Shown here: one piece after another, positions 16,208 through 25,842 of the stretch
Position numbering within the stretch: position 1 is the first letter of the stretch
Layout: each line of letters begins with the position of its first letter
Source: Oceanisphaera profunda
GTDB lineage: Bacteria; Pseudomonadota; Gammaproteobacteria; Enterobacterales; Aeromonadaceae
Length of the DNA: 64,000 bases
Assembly (NCBI RefSeq): GCF_002157895.1
Contig: NZ_CP021377.1
Span: forward strand, 2,170,001 to 2,234,000
Reading direction: 5' to 3'
Made by a program: the position numbers and the translations under genes
Notes under the pieces: generated by a model
Told to the model about the DNA's origin: nothing
What the model saw: the letters and a program-made list of their open reading frames with translations, nothing else
Databases searched by the model: none

Positions 16208-17431
16208 CTAAGCGCTGGGCGTGGGTGCTTTTTCATCGATCACGGCGGCGGCTATGATATCGCCGGTTACGTTAGACGCTGTGCCCCCCATGTTGAGGAT
16301 GGCATCAACGCCTGCGATTAAGGCCACGATTTCTAGCGGTAAACCAAACAGGCTCAAGACGGCAGATAAGGTGACCAAGCCGGCGGCGGGGACGCCAGCG
16401 GTGCCGATAGACAGCAAAGTGCCGATCACCACTATGGCCATAAAATCGGTCCAAGCTAGGTCTAACCCCATGATATTGGCGGCAAACACTAACGACACGC
16501 CCATGCGCAGCGCGCCGCCATCTGAATTAAAGATGGCGCCTAAGGGCAAGGCGAAGTTGGCGGTTTTTTCTGATACGCCGGCTTTTTGCGCCGCTTGAAT
16601 GGCGATGGGTAAGCTAGCTAGGCTACTGGTGGTAAAAAATGCAGTGGCATACGCCTCTTTAATATTGGCAAAAAAGCGCCATACCTTAAATCCTGCCAGC
16701 CTTAAGAACGAGGTGTATACCAAGGCCCATAACAGGACTAGGCCTAAATAAAAGGTGCCGGTAAACACCAGCAAGGATTGCAGGGTGGCCCAACCTTGGC
16801 TACCGAAGGTGGCGGCGCTAATGGCAAATACGCCAATCGGCGCATAAAGCAAAATACCGGCCAGTATTTTATAAAACAACTCATTAAAGGCGCTAAATAA
16901 CCGCTCCAAAAATAGCCCATGTGCTTGCATTTTTGCATCAATCGAGTAACGCATGCCGGAGATGGCCATGCCCATAATGATGGCAATAAATAAGATGCCC
17001 ATCAGATCGCCGGCGGCAAAGGCGGCAAATACATTGTCCGGTACTATTTTCAGTAGCATATCGGAAGCGTGAGGAATGTTGGGCTGTTGCACCAAGGTGT
17101 TAGGTAAAGATAGGTGCTGTCCTGGGCTAAAAAACAATGCCAGCGATACGCCAATGCACACCGCCAGAGCTGTGGTGACGGCATAATAGAGGATTAATTT
17201 ACCGCTGAGTCGGCCCATCTGGCGTAAGTTCATGCTACCAATGGCCAGCGCTACCGTTAAGAAGATTACCGGCGTAGCAATGAGACTTAACAAGCGGATA
17301 AATAATGTGCCCAGCGGGCTGAGAACGGCGGCCTGTTCGCGAAATATCAGCGCCACCATAATGCCTAATAAAAAGCCTGCTGACATTTTGATCACCAAAG
17401 AGGTGTCGTTATAGATTTTCCATATCTTCAT
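16208..17431 (-). CDS. Dicarboxylate/amino acid:cation symporter (DAACS), atypical substrate site
   Basis: A 407-residue secondary transporter of the GltP/DctA family in the inner membrane. HP1 is seen as TTSSLASLPIAI, TM7 as PLGAIFNSDGGALRMG, HP2 as GTAGVPAAGLVTLS and TM8 as DAILNMGGTASNVTGD. Against archaeal GltPh the NMDGT motif is NSDGG (302-306), and the substrate Arg (GltPh R397, in DMGRTMVN) is Gly383 with GltPh D394 as Asn380, while D390, T398 and N401 equivalents are kept (376, 384, 387). Loss of the Arg that pairs with the substrate side-chain carboxylate argues against glutamate, aspartate or C4-dicarboxylates and for a neutral or other substrate. It is divergent from csrD across a 372-bp gap. 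Confidence 0.9.
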   Translation of the reverse strand: MKIWKIYNDTSLVIKMSAGFLLGIMVALIFREQAAVLSPLGTLFIRLLSLIATPVIFLTVALAIGSMNLRQMGRLSGKLILYYAVTTALAVCIGVSLALFFSPGQHLSLPNTLVQQPNIPHASDMLLKIVPDNVFAAFAAGDLMGILFIAIIMGMAISGMRYSIDAKMQAHGLFLERLFSAFNELFYKILAGILLYAPIGVFAISAATFGSQGWATLQSLLVFTGTFYLGLVLLWALVYTSFLRLAGFKVWRFFANIKEAYATAFFTTSSLASLPIAIQAAQKAGVSEKTANFALPLGAIFNSDGGALRMGVSLVFAANIMGLDLAWTDFMAIVVIGTLLSIGTAGVPAAGLVTLSAVLSLFGLPLEIVALIAGVDAILNMGGTASNVTGDIIAAAVIDEKAPTPSA

Positions 17432-17677
17432 TAGGGTTTATTCTGGCCTCATTAAGGATGTTGTGAGCTGCATGATTATTGTGGTTCATGGTACAGGAAA
17501 AGCCGTGGCAGCGTAAAAGTTGGGCCAGTAAAGCGTGCTTAGCGTGCCGGTATTATGAGCAAGGCTGGGCATCACTCTTGATTGAATGGTATTCAAATGA
17601 CACGTATGGTCGCAGTTAAGGACCTAAACTTCGTTTTTTACCACTCATTCATCATCTTGGGCGCACAAATGAAAGAA

Positions 17678-17707
17678 TTGCTATTTTAGCCACTAGGCTA
17701 GGATAAT
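17678..17707 (+). promoter_or_regulatory. Candidate csrD promoter
   Basis: TTGCTA (17678-17683), an 18-bp spacer and GATAAT (17702-17707) form a reasonable sigma70 pair, giving a leader of about 95 nt. The rest of the 17432-17803 gap shows no ORF or RNA gene that I can support. Confidence 0.4.
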
Positions 17708-17795
17708 GCGCCTTGTCAGGCTAGGGCACTGTGTGGTGCTCAGACCCGTGTTTGATAGTGGCAAGTCAGGGAAGTTAGCTTACGCCAACGGCGTA

Positions 17796-17808
17796 TTGCA
17801 AGGATGGG
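17796..17808 (+). promoter_or_regulatory. CsrA-like binding site on the csrD ribosome-binding site
   Basis: TTGCAAGGATGG around 17796-17807 contains the CARGGAUG core of the CsrA SELEX consensus (RUACARGGAUGU; 9 of 12 positions). Its AAGG is also the Shine-Dalgarno for the ATG at 17810. CsrA binding here would block csrD translation. Confidence 0.5.
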
Positions 17809-17809
17809 T

Positions 17810-19798
17810 ATGAAATTTACAAACCAGCTTATTACTACCATTAGCTTATGTATGTTGACAGCAGTGGTTATTGTGTTGATTGGCGCCGGCATCAGTTTTT
17901 ATCAGGTGGGGGCTTTGTATCAGCAGCGCCAAGTCGACACTGTGTTACGACTGGTTGACGAGGGCTGGCAGCCAGGCGCCAAGCCTGAAGTGATTGACGT
18001 CTGGCTACCAAAAATACTGGAAGTAGGCGGTATTATCGACTTTACCCTGCTGCGTGATGATATTCCTGTCTATCATTCTACCCGCGTTGATGCGGCGGCC
18101 ACGGCCGGTGATGTGTTTACCATGGAATATGTAGCGCCGTTGGCAGCGGAGGCAAACTTGTCTGCGCGTGTGGTGCTGCGGCCGCCTTTTTATAATATCG
18201 ATCATTCACTTATCGATCTTGCGGGTATTTTAAGCGCTATCGGCTTAGTGTTTGTGGGCTCGTTACTGATGTTGCGCTGGTTTCGCCGCCAGCTCCGCGG
18301 CTTAGAATTATTAGATTTACGTGGTAAATACATACTGCAAGATCAGCTAAATTTATTAGTGCATGACACGCACCTTGAGTGGCCTCATCAAGCTAGCCAA
18401 GCGCTCGATAAGTTATTACTGGATCTTAATAATGCCAGTAAAGAGCGCAGTCGTTTTGACTCTTTTATTCGCGCCAATGTGTTTGTTGATAAAAGAATCG
18501 GTATCGGTAATCGGGTATTTTTTGATAATCGTCTAGAAGCGGCGCTTAATGACTCTACCGATCATGGCGGCGCGCTCTTATTAGTGGAAATTCAAGATTT
18601 AGAGCAAATTAATTATCATTTTGGCTATGAACGTGGCGATGAAATACTCACGGCTGCGGCTATTTATATGGGCCATTTTGTACGCGGTATCTCCGGCGCC
18701 TTACAAGCGCGTTATACGGGCACGACCTTCGCCTTGCTATTACCCAATACCGTGGAAAGTGAGGCCCAAGAGGCGGCGCGCCAAGTGATGAAATTATTAC
18801 GCCGTCTTAACTGGCCAGATGAAATTACGGATCCGGCTATTTATATTGGTGGCGTCTGTTTTCGTTTTGGTGAGTCGATGTTACAAATACGTGAAGAAGC
18901 CGAGCTGGCGCTACGCAGTGCCGAGCTGCAGGGCGGCGACGGCTACTTTATGTATTACAAAGGCGTCACCGAAGAAAGCATGGGCAAAGGCACGGTACGT
19001 TGGCGCACTCTGCTCAGCCGAGTGTTAGCCCAAGAAAAAATTCAGCTCGACCGCCAAGGTATTTATCAAGCCCCGGAGCAGGCGCCTGTGATGTATGAAT
19101 TATTGGCGCGGATTCAGGATGAGCAAGGTCGAGAGTTATCGGCGAGACAGTTTTTTCCGATGGCGGAAAAATGTGGACTGCTCCAAGAGTTGGATCGCAA
19201 TATTATCTCTCAAGCGCTAGTACGCTTACCCGATACCGAGCCGGGTATTATGTTGGCGGTTAACCTGTCGGCAACCAGCTTATTACAGCGTAAGTTTTAT
19301 AACTGGCTGCTATTTGAATTAATGCAGCACCCTAAGTCACAACTAAATAAGCTAGTGATTGATTTATCTGAAGCACAGGTGAGTCGCCATTTTCAAGCCT
19401 TGGTGAAACCGCTGAACGCCCTAAAGGCATTAGGGTGTCAGTTGGCGGTAGACCATGCAGGCCAAGATGTAGTGAGTACCCAGTATGTGTCTGACTATCA
19501 ATTGGATTATCTTAAACTGCATCCCAGCTTAGTACATGACATTAATACCAAGCCCATTAGCCAAATGGCGGTTAGCAGCCTCATTGGTAATTGTGCGGGC
19601 AGTAATACTAAGGTGATCGCCATGGGGGTAGAAACCAAAGCCGAATGGCAGTGTTTATCCCAACTGGGCGTTTATGGCGGCCAAGGCTACTTTTTTGCCT
19701 ATCCTGAGTCGGCCACAGCTAAAGATAGGAGCGTTACTCAAGAGCCAGCAGCGACTAATAGGCCCTCAGCCAGGAGCAAGCTGACTGCGAGTAGATAA
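17810..19798 (+). CDS. csrD: RNase E specificity factor CsrD (degenerate GGDEF-EAL protein)
   Basis: CsrD targets the CsrB/C RNAs for RNase E decay and so lowers free-sponge levels; it neither makes nor degrades c-di-GMP. The protein (662 aa) has an N-terminal membrane helix (about 6-30), a periplasmic stretch, a second helix (about 135-155), a HAMP-like coiled segment, a GGDEF-like domain whose catalytic loop is GTTFA, and an EAL-like domain in which EAL is ELL and the metal residues are not conserved. This double degeneracy and its place beside mreB are the signature of CsrD (yhdA). I prefer the ATG at 17810 (MKFTN) over 17804 because of spacing to AAGG. A cognate CsrB-like RNA lies at the left end of the window. 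Confidence 0.92.
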   Translation: MKFTNQLITTISLCMLTAVVIVLIGAGISFYQVGALYQQRQVDTVLRLVDEGWQPGAKPEVIDVWLPKILEVGGIIDFTLLRDDIPVYHSTRVDAAATAGDVFTMEYVAPLAAEANLSARVVLRPPFYNIDHSLIDLAGILSAIGLVFVGSLLMLRWFRRQLRGLELLDLRGKYILQDQLNLLVHDTHLEWPHQASQALDKLLLDLNNASKERSRFDSFIRANVFVDKRIGIGNRVFFDNRLEAALNDSTDHGGALLLVEIQDLEQINYHFGYERGDEILTAAAIYMGHFVRGISGALQARYTGTTFALLLPNTVESEAQEAARQVMKLLRRLNWPDEITDPAIYIGGVCFRFGESMLQIREEAELALRSAELQGGDGYFMYYKGVTEESMGKGTVRWRTLLSRVLAQEKIQLDRQGIYQAPEQAPVMYELLARIQDEQGRELSARQFFPMAEKCGLLQELDRNIISQALVRLPDTEPGIMLAVNLSATSLLQRKFYNWLLFELMQHPKSQLNKLVIDLSEAQVSRHFQALVKPLNALKALGCQLAVDHAGQDVVSTQYVSDYQLDYLKLHPSLVHDINTKPISQMAVSSLIGNCAGSNTKVIAMGVETKAEWQCLSQLGVYGGQGYFFAYPESATAKDRSVTQEPAATNRPSARSKLTASR

Positions 19799-19813
19799 AC
19801 GCTGGCGGTAAAG

Positions 19814-20803
19814 TCACGGCTTGCTGTTTAAGCCACCGCGTTCGTCACCGCGTGCGCCCTGTAGTCCACCTGTGTGTAAAAACACCAGTTGGCTATGGAT
19901 AGGATAGTAACCGGCGGCAATATCACGAAATAGCCCTAAGAGCGCTTTGCCGCTGTAAATGGGCTCAAGTGGCAGCGCTAATTGCTCACTCAATCGTGCT
20001 ATGGCGGCACTATCTTCAATTGAGCTTTTAGCGTAGCCGCCGCCGTGGTGATCTAACCGCAACTGCCAGCCGTTATCTTGTGCCGCGGCTGGATATAGGG
20101 CACAGACTTCTTCTTTAAGCCAAGACGCGCCTTTTAATACCGCATAGCCCGTCAGCTTGCTGGCTGCGGGGCGTGACGATATTAGCCCGGCCAGAGTGCC
20201 GCCACTGGCGACCGGTAAGATCAATTGGTCGATAGTGCTAGGTAACGAAGCGTTAGGTAACGGCCAGGCAGAGGATGACGTTAATTGCGCTGCTAACTCC
20301 GGCCACAGTTCAGCCACGCCCGGCAGTGCCTGTGCGCAGCTGCCGCCTTCAGGTATGAGGTAATAGCCCGGATATTGCGCGCTTAGCTCGGCGAGCCAAT
20401 TGGAGTCTTGGCGCAGGCGATATTGTTGGCGGTCCACAAATTTCAAACTCATGCCCCAGCGGCGGGCATCCGTTAAGGTGGGATTATGCTGGCTGCTGGC
20501 TTCGCCGCGCACGATAGCGAGGGTGGGTAGCGCCAGTTGTTGACCAATAGCGGCCAGCGCATGCAGATGATTTGAATAAGCCCCGCCAAAGCTAAGCAGC
20601 CCTTTGGCTTGGCTTTCAATGGCATGATGTAAGGGGTATTTTAATTTGCGCCATTTATTGCCAGAAATAGCGGCATGCAACCGGTCATCCCGCTTCACCC
20701 AGAGTTTGATTTGATGCTGGCTGAGTAAGGGGTGCGCTAACGGCTGTAAAGGTGAAGGGGTAGCAGGTGAGTACAACTGCTGCCAAGAGCTGAGAGAGGC
20801 CAC
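19814..20803 (-). CDS. PLP-dependent ACC deaminase / D-cysteine desulfhydrase family enzyme
   Basis: A 329-residue fold-type II PLP enzyme. The Schiff-base Lys is in ISGNKWRKLKYPL (residue about 50), followed by the LLSFGGAYSNHLHALAA substrate/phosphate segment; the PLP phosphate loop is the Gly-rich LPVASGGTLAGL. Similar proteins act as D-cysteine desulfhydrases (D-Cys to pyruvate, H2S and ammonia) or, less often, as ACC deaminases. The sequence alone does not decide which. Both E. coli DcyD and plant-associated AcdS are of similar length. It is convergent with csrD (15 bp apart, no terminator seen) and divergent from mreB. Confidence 0.85.
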   Translation of the reverse strand: MASLSSWQQLYSPATPSPLQPLAHPLLSQHQIKLWVKRDDRLHAAISGNKWRKLKYPLHHAIESQAKGLLSFGGAYSNHLHALAAIGQQLALPTLAIVRGEASSQHNPTLTDARRWGMSLKFVDRQQYRLRQDSNWLAELSAQYPGYYLIPEGGSCAQALPGVAELWPELAAQLTSSSAWPLPNASLPSTIDQLILPVASGGTLAGLISSRPAASKLTGYAVLKGASWLKEEVCALYPAAAQDNGWQLRLDHHGGGYAKSSIEDSAAIARLSEQLALPLEPIYSGKALLGLFRDIAAGYYPIHSQLVFLHTGGLQGARGDERGGLNSKP

Positions 20804-20902
20804 AAAATTAAAATTAAAAAGAATGAGAGCCTAAGTTTAGGGAACTTATTGGTTTATTGAAACTCATACCCGCTCCGGTGCGTATTTAGCCATGCATGTT
20901 CC

Positions 20903-20931
20903 TTGCCAGTGATAGGCTGCATTGATAAAGT
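20903..20931 (+). promoter_or_regulatory. Candidate mreB promoter
   Basis: TTGCCA (20903-20908), a 17-bp spacer and TAAAGT (20926-20931) precede mreB, with a predicted leader of about 39 nt. Confidence 0.45.
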
Positions 20932-20934
20932 TAG

Positions 20935-22020
<1,086 letters not shown>

Positions 22021-22070
22021 TCATCAGGCCGAGCTACTCGGCCTATCTCTAACGCCATGAAGTTTGCACC

Positions 22071-23018
22071 ATGAAACCCATTTTTGGTCGAGGCCCCTCA
22101 CTCCCTATCCGCTTGGCGTTAGCCGTGGTGGCCTCCTTGTTGCTGATTATTGCCGACGGCCGTTATCACAGCTTTACCAACGCCAAGCTGTACCTCAATA
22201 CCTTAGTGAGTCCGTTGCAATACCTCGCCAATAGCCCGCGTTGGATGCTGGACTCCGCCTCCAACCAGTTGATGACCAATCAAACCCTGCTTGCTCAGTC
22301 AAAACGACTGGAAAATGAGCTGTTCTTATTGCGTGATGATTTATTACTGTTGAGCCATTTGGAGCAAGAGAATAAACGGTTGCGTGATTTATTAGGTTCG
22401 CCGATACGCAGAGATACGCGGCGTATGGTGGCCGAAATCTTGGCGGTGGATACGGATCCCTTTTCTCACCAAGTGGTGATCGATAAAGGCACCCTAGTGG
22501 GTGTGTTTGAAGGTCAGCCGGTGCTGAATGAGCAAGGCGTAGTGGGACAGGTGATCTCGGTGGGTAAAAATACCAGCCGAGTGTTGCTGATCACGGATAC
22601 CAGTCACGGCATTCCGGTGCGTGTGGCCCGCAACGACATTCGTGCCATTGCTAGCGGCAGTGGTCAGCTTGACCGCTTATTGCTGCACAACATTACCCGC
22701 AATACAGATATCAAAGAAGGCGACGTGCTGCTGAGCTCTGGGCTGGCGGGGCGTTTTCCTGAGGGTTATCCGGTGGGGCGCGTACATCGGGTAGGCTATG
22801 AAGAAGGACAGCCGTTTGCCGATATTCGGGTGCAGCCCTTTGCCGCACTGGATAGAGTGCGTTATGTATTGCTGTTGTGGCCTGAGCCTAAGCTGAGCGA
22901 GTCCGATGAAGAGTTGGCTGATGCAAATGCTGAGCTCGGTACTGAAACCAGTACTGAACCCAAGACTGATGCTAAGCACCAAGGCTCATCAGCCGCAGCT
23001 GAGCAGGTATCCGAATGA
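22071..23018 (+). CDS. mreC: Rod shape-determining protein MreC
   Basis: Bitopic scaffold that activates the RodA-PBP2 synthase. One N-terminal membrane helix (about 13-29, IRLALAVVASLLLIIAD), a coiled coil (about 65-105, LENELFLLRDDLLLLSHLEQENKRLRDLL), then the beta-rich MreC domain (VVIDKGTLVGVFEGQPVLNEQGVVGQV, LLITDTSHGIPV). The C-terminal 45 residues are acidic and repetitive in Glu and Thr and probably disordered. 315 aa; overlaps mreD by 4 nt (ATGA). Confidence 0.97.
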   Translation: MKPIFGRGPSLPIRLALAVVASLLLIIADGRYHSFTNAKLYLNTLVSPLQYLANSPRWMLDSASNQLMTNQTLLAQSKRLENELFLLRDDLLLLSHLEQENKRLRDLLGSPIRRDTRRMVAEILAVDTDPFSHQVVIDKGTLVGVFEGQPVLNEQGVVGQVISVGKNTSRVLLITDTSHGIPVRVARNDIRAIASGSGQLDRLLLHNITRNTDIKEGDVLLSSGLAGRFPEGYPVGRVHRVGYEEGQPFADIRVQPFAALDRVRYVLLLWPEPKLSESDEELADANAELGTETSTEPKTDAKHQGSSAAAEQVSE

Positions 23019-23503
23019 GAAGTTTTTCCTTAAAGAGCCGAGCAATTATAGCGGGTAGCTTATTGCTGGCGCTGATTTTGTCTGTGTTACCGTTACCGGA
23101 TTTAATCATGCCGTTTCGCCCGGACTGGTTGCTACTGACCTTAATTTACTGGTCGATTGCGCTGCCTCATAGGGCTAACGTGGGCACGGCATTTTGTGTC
23201 GGTTTATTGCATGATTTACTGCTCGGCTCTGTATTGGGCGTACACGCCTTGGCCTTGGTGATCCCTGTGTATTTAGCGGCGTCGCAATTTCAGCGCATGC
23301 GCAACTATTCGGTGTGGCAACAGGCGTTTTTGGTGGCAGCCTTAGCCATCTTAAATAAGCTACTGATCTTTTGGGCCGCCTATATGAACCGCGATATACA
23401 GCTGGATTATCATTATTTTTGGTCCATCGTCAGCAGCATGGTGTTTTGGCCTTGGGTGTTTTTGCTACTGCGCAACGTACGCCGCCGCTTCGCGATTACT
23501 TAG
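23015..23503 (+). CDS. mreD: Rod shape-determining protein MreD
   Basis: Integral inner-membrane partner of MreC in the elongasome. 162 residues, five to six hydrophobic segments, with the family pattern MPFRPDWLLLTLIYWSIALPHR and a conserved GLLHDLLLGSVLGVHAL loop. Start is within the end of mreC, so translation is coupled. 218 bp of purine/pyrimidine repeat-like spacer separate it from maf. Confidence 0.96.
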   Translation: MRSFSLKSRAIIAGSLLLALILSVLPLPDLIMPFRPDWLLLTLIYWSIALPHRANVGTAFCVGLLHDLLLGSVLGVHALALVIPVYLAASQFQRMRNYSVWQQAFLVAALAILNKLLIFWAAYMNRDIQLDYHYFWSIVSSMVFWPWVFLLLRNVRRRFAIT

Positions 23504-23720
23504 GTAAATGTGAAGGGGAAAGGGTAAAGGGAGAGAGGCAACTGAGTTTTTCCTTTATCCTGCACATTATTCTTCTCGATGCCCAATGGTGTTTAATTTT
23601 AAAAAATTTCGCCTGAGGCTAAATACGAGAACACTCTTCACATAAGACAAGTCGCCTACAAAACACCGCTTTTGTTGTTCTCTTCACCCATGTCCCTTCA
23701 CACTTCACGGTATAAAAACT

Positions 23721-24308
23721 ATGTCCCCACAGCTTTATCTGGCTTCAGGCTCACCGCGCCGCCGTGAATTACTCGCTCAGTTAGGCGTGACCTTTGACGT
23801 ATTGCGCCCCGACGTTGAAGAGCTGCAGCAACCTAATGAAGATGCGACCCTTTATGTGCAGCGCTTAGCTCGCGATAAGGCGCGCGCCGGTGGCGCACTA
23901 GCGGCGCTGGAACAGCGAGCAGCGCTGCCGGTGTTGGCCGGCGATACCATAGTGGTGCTGGATGGTGAGGTGCTAGAAAAACCCCGCGATCAAGCCGATG
24001 GCATGGACATGTTGCGCCGTTTATCGGGCCGCAGCCATCTGGTGTTAACCGCCATAGCGTTGCTCGCGAATGCTGAGCTCAGCGAAGTGTTAGTCTCGAC
24101 ACAAGTGACCTTTAGCGTCTTAACCGAAGCGGATATTGAAGGTTATTGGCACAGCGGTGAGCCGCTTGATAAAGCGGGCGGTTATGGTATTCAAGGCGTA
24201 GGTGGCAGTTTTGTGGTGTGCATTAATGGCAGTTATAGCTCTGTGGTGGGTTTGCCCTTAGTAGAAACCCGCAGTCTGTTGCAAGTGGCGGGGCTTTTAG
24301 CTGTTTGA
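23721..24308 (+). CDS. maf: Maf-like nucleoside triphosphate pyrophosphatase (YhdE type)
   Basis: Hydrolyses non-canonical and canonical dTTP/UTP to monophosphate plus pyrophosphate, a house-cleaning and division-linked role. The 195-residue protein starts with the nucleotide motif [16 protein letters not shown] and has [14 protein letters not shown] (metal-binding Asp) and the [13 protein letters not shown] segment. Its place between mreD and rng identifies it as the YhdE rather than the YceF paralogue. The start is ATG at 23721. Confidence 0.95.
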   Translation: MSPQLYLASGSPRRRELLAQLGVTFDVLRPDVEELQQPNEDATLYVQRLARDKARAGGALAALEQRAALPVLAGDTIVVLDGEVLEKPRDQADGMDMLRRLSGRSHLVLTAIALLANAELSEVLVSTQVTFSVLTEADIEGYWHSGEPLDKAGGYGIQGVGGSFVVCINGSYSSVVGLPLVETRSLLQVAGLLAV

Positions 24309-24372
24309 CTCCTTATCTCGGCGCCAATCTATGTTAGTTTAAGCCTATTCACTTTTTCTATGGACGGTATCC

Positions 24373-25842
24373 ATGTCGGCAGAACTCATTATTAATGTGA
24401 CGCCTGCAGAAACCCGAGTTGCGCTGGTCGAAAACGGGATTTTGCAGGAAGTGCATGTGGAGCGCCAAGCGCGCCGTGGTATTGTCGGCAATATTTACAA
24501 AGGCAAAGTCAGCCGAGTGTTACCCGGTATGCAGGCGGCCTTTATTGATATTGGTGGGGAACGTGCCGCATTTTTACATGCCTCAGATATAGTGCCGCAC
24601 ACCGAATGTGTGGCCAGCAAAGAGCAGGCGCATTTTCAGGTTGGCAATATTGCTGAATTGGTACGTCAAGGCCAAGACATAGTGGTGCAAGTGGTGAAAG
24701 ATCCGCTCGGCACTAAGGGCGCGCGCCTCACTACCGACATTACCTTACCTTCTCGCTACTTGGTGTTTATGCCGGGCAGCGCTTACGTGGGCGTGTCGCA
24801 GCGCATCGACTCAGAGCAAGAGCGCGAGCGACTTAAGTCCATCGTTGGTGCCTATGTGGATGAGCAGGGCGGCTACATTATTCGCACCGCCGCCGAAGGC
24901 GTGGGCGAAGCGGAGCTAGCCCAAGATGCAGCCTTCTTAAATCGCTTGTGGCGCAAGATCCAAGAACGACGGGTTAAATATTCAGCCTGCTCCATTATGT
25001 ATGAAGATTTAGGCCTGAGCTGTCGCATAGTGCGTGATTTTGTTGGCGCCGAGCTGGACCGTATTCGGGTGGACTCTCGTAGTACCTGTGAAGTGTTGCG
25101 CGGTTTTGTGGATGAGTTTGTGCCTGAGCTCTCTGGTAAAATTGAGTACTACCAAGGTGAGTCGCCCATTTTCGATTTATATGATGTAGAAAATGAAATT
25201 CAACGCGCGCTAAATCGTAAAGTGGAGCTGAAATCTGGCGGCTATTTGATCATCGATCAAACCGAGGCCATGACCACAGTTGATATTAATACCGGCGCCT
25301 TTGTTGGCCATCGCAATCTCGAAGAAACCATCTTTAATACCAATACAGAAGCTACCCAAGCCATTGCTCGCCAGTTACGGCTGCGCAACCTTGGCGGTAT
25401 CATCATCATCGACTTTATTGATATGTACGATCAAGACCATAAGCGTCGTGTATTACTCAGCTTGGAGTTGGCGCTGGCGAAAGACAGAGCCAAAACCAAC
25501 GTCAATGGCTTCTCCCAGTTAGGTCTGGTGGAAATGACGCGCAAGCGTACCCGAGAAAGCCTAGAACATATTTTATGTGGCGCTTGCCCTGAGTGTAATG
25601 GTCGCGCGCGGGTGAAAACCGTAGAAAGTGTCTGCTATGAAATTTTGCGCGAAATTACGCGGGTGAATAAAGCTTATGACGCAGACAAGTTCGTGGTATA
25701 TGCGGCGCTGGCGGTGGCGTCTGCCTTGCAAGAGGACGACTCCCATATGTTGGCCGAGTTGGAAGTGTTTATCGGTAAGCAAGTGAAGGTCAACAGCGAG
25801 CCTTTGTATAACCAAGAGCAATTTGATGTGGTGATGATGTAG
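24373..25842 (+). CDS. rng: Ribonuclease G
   Basis: Endoribonuclease for 16S rRNA 5' maturation and decay of some mRNAs. The S1 domain (about 38-120, GIVGNIYKGKVSRVLPGMQAAFIDIG), RNase H-like and DNase I-like parts are followed by catalytic Asp residues in MTTVDINTGAFVG and IIIIDFIDMYD and by the Zn-link CGACPECNG. At 489 aa it is RNase G and not RNase E, because it lacks the long degradosome tail. It ends in TAG at 25842, whose last base starts the YhdP gene (TAGTG). Confidence 0.97.
   Translation: MSAELIINVTPAETRVALVENGILQEVHVERQARRGIVGNIYKGKVSRVLPGMQAAFIDIGGERAAFLHASDIVPHTECVASKEQAHFQVGNIAELVRQGQDIVVQVVKDPLGTKGARLTTDITLPSRYLVFMPGSAYVGVSQRIDSEQERERLKSIVGAYVDEQGGYIIRTAAEGVGEAELAQDAAFLNRLWRKIQERRVKYSACSIMYEDLGLSCRIVRDFVGAELDRIRVDSRSTCEVLRGFVDEFVPELSGKIEYYQGESPIFDLYDVENEIQRALNRKVELKSGGYLIIDQTEAMTTVDINTGAFVGHRNLEETIFNTNTEATQAIARQLRLRNLGGIIIIDFIDMYDQDHKRRVLLSLELALAKDRAKTNVNGFSQLGLVEMTRKRTRESLEHILCGACPECNGRARVKTVESVCYEILREITRVNKAYDADKFVVYAALAVASALQEDDSHMLAELEVFIGKQVKVNSEPLYNQEQFDVVMM

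Noticed and set aside
18700-19730. Active diguanylate cyclase/phosphodiesterase
   Set aside because: The GGDEF loop is GTTFA and EAL is ELL; with its mreB neighbour the protein is CsrD, not a c-di-GMP enzyme.
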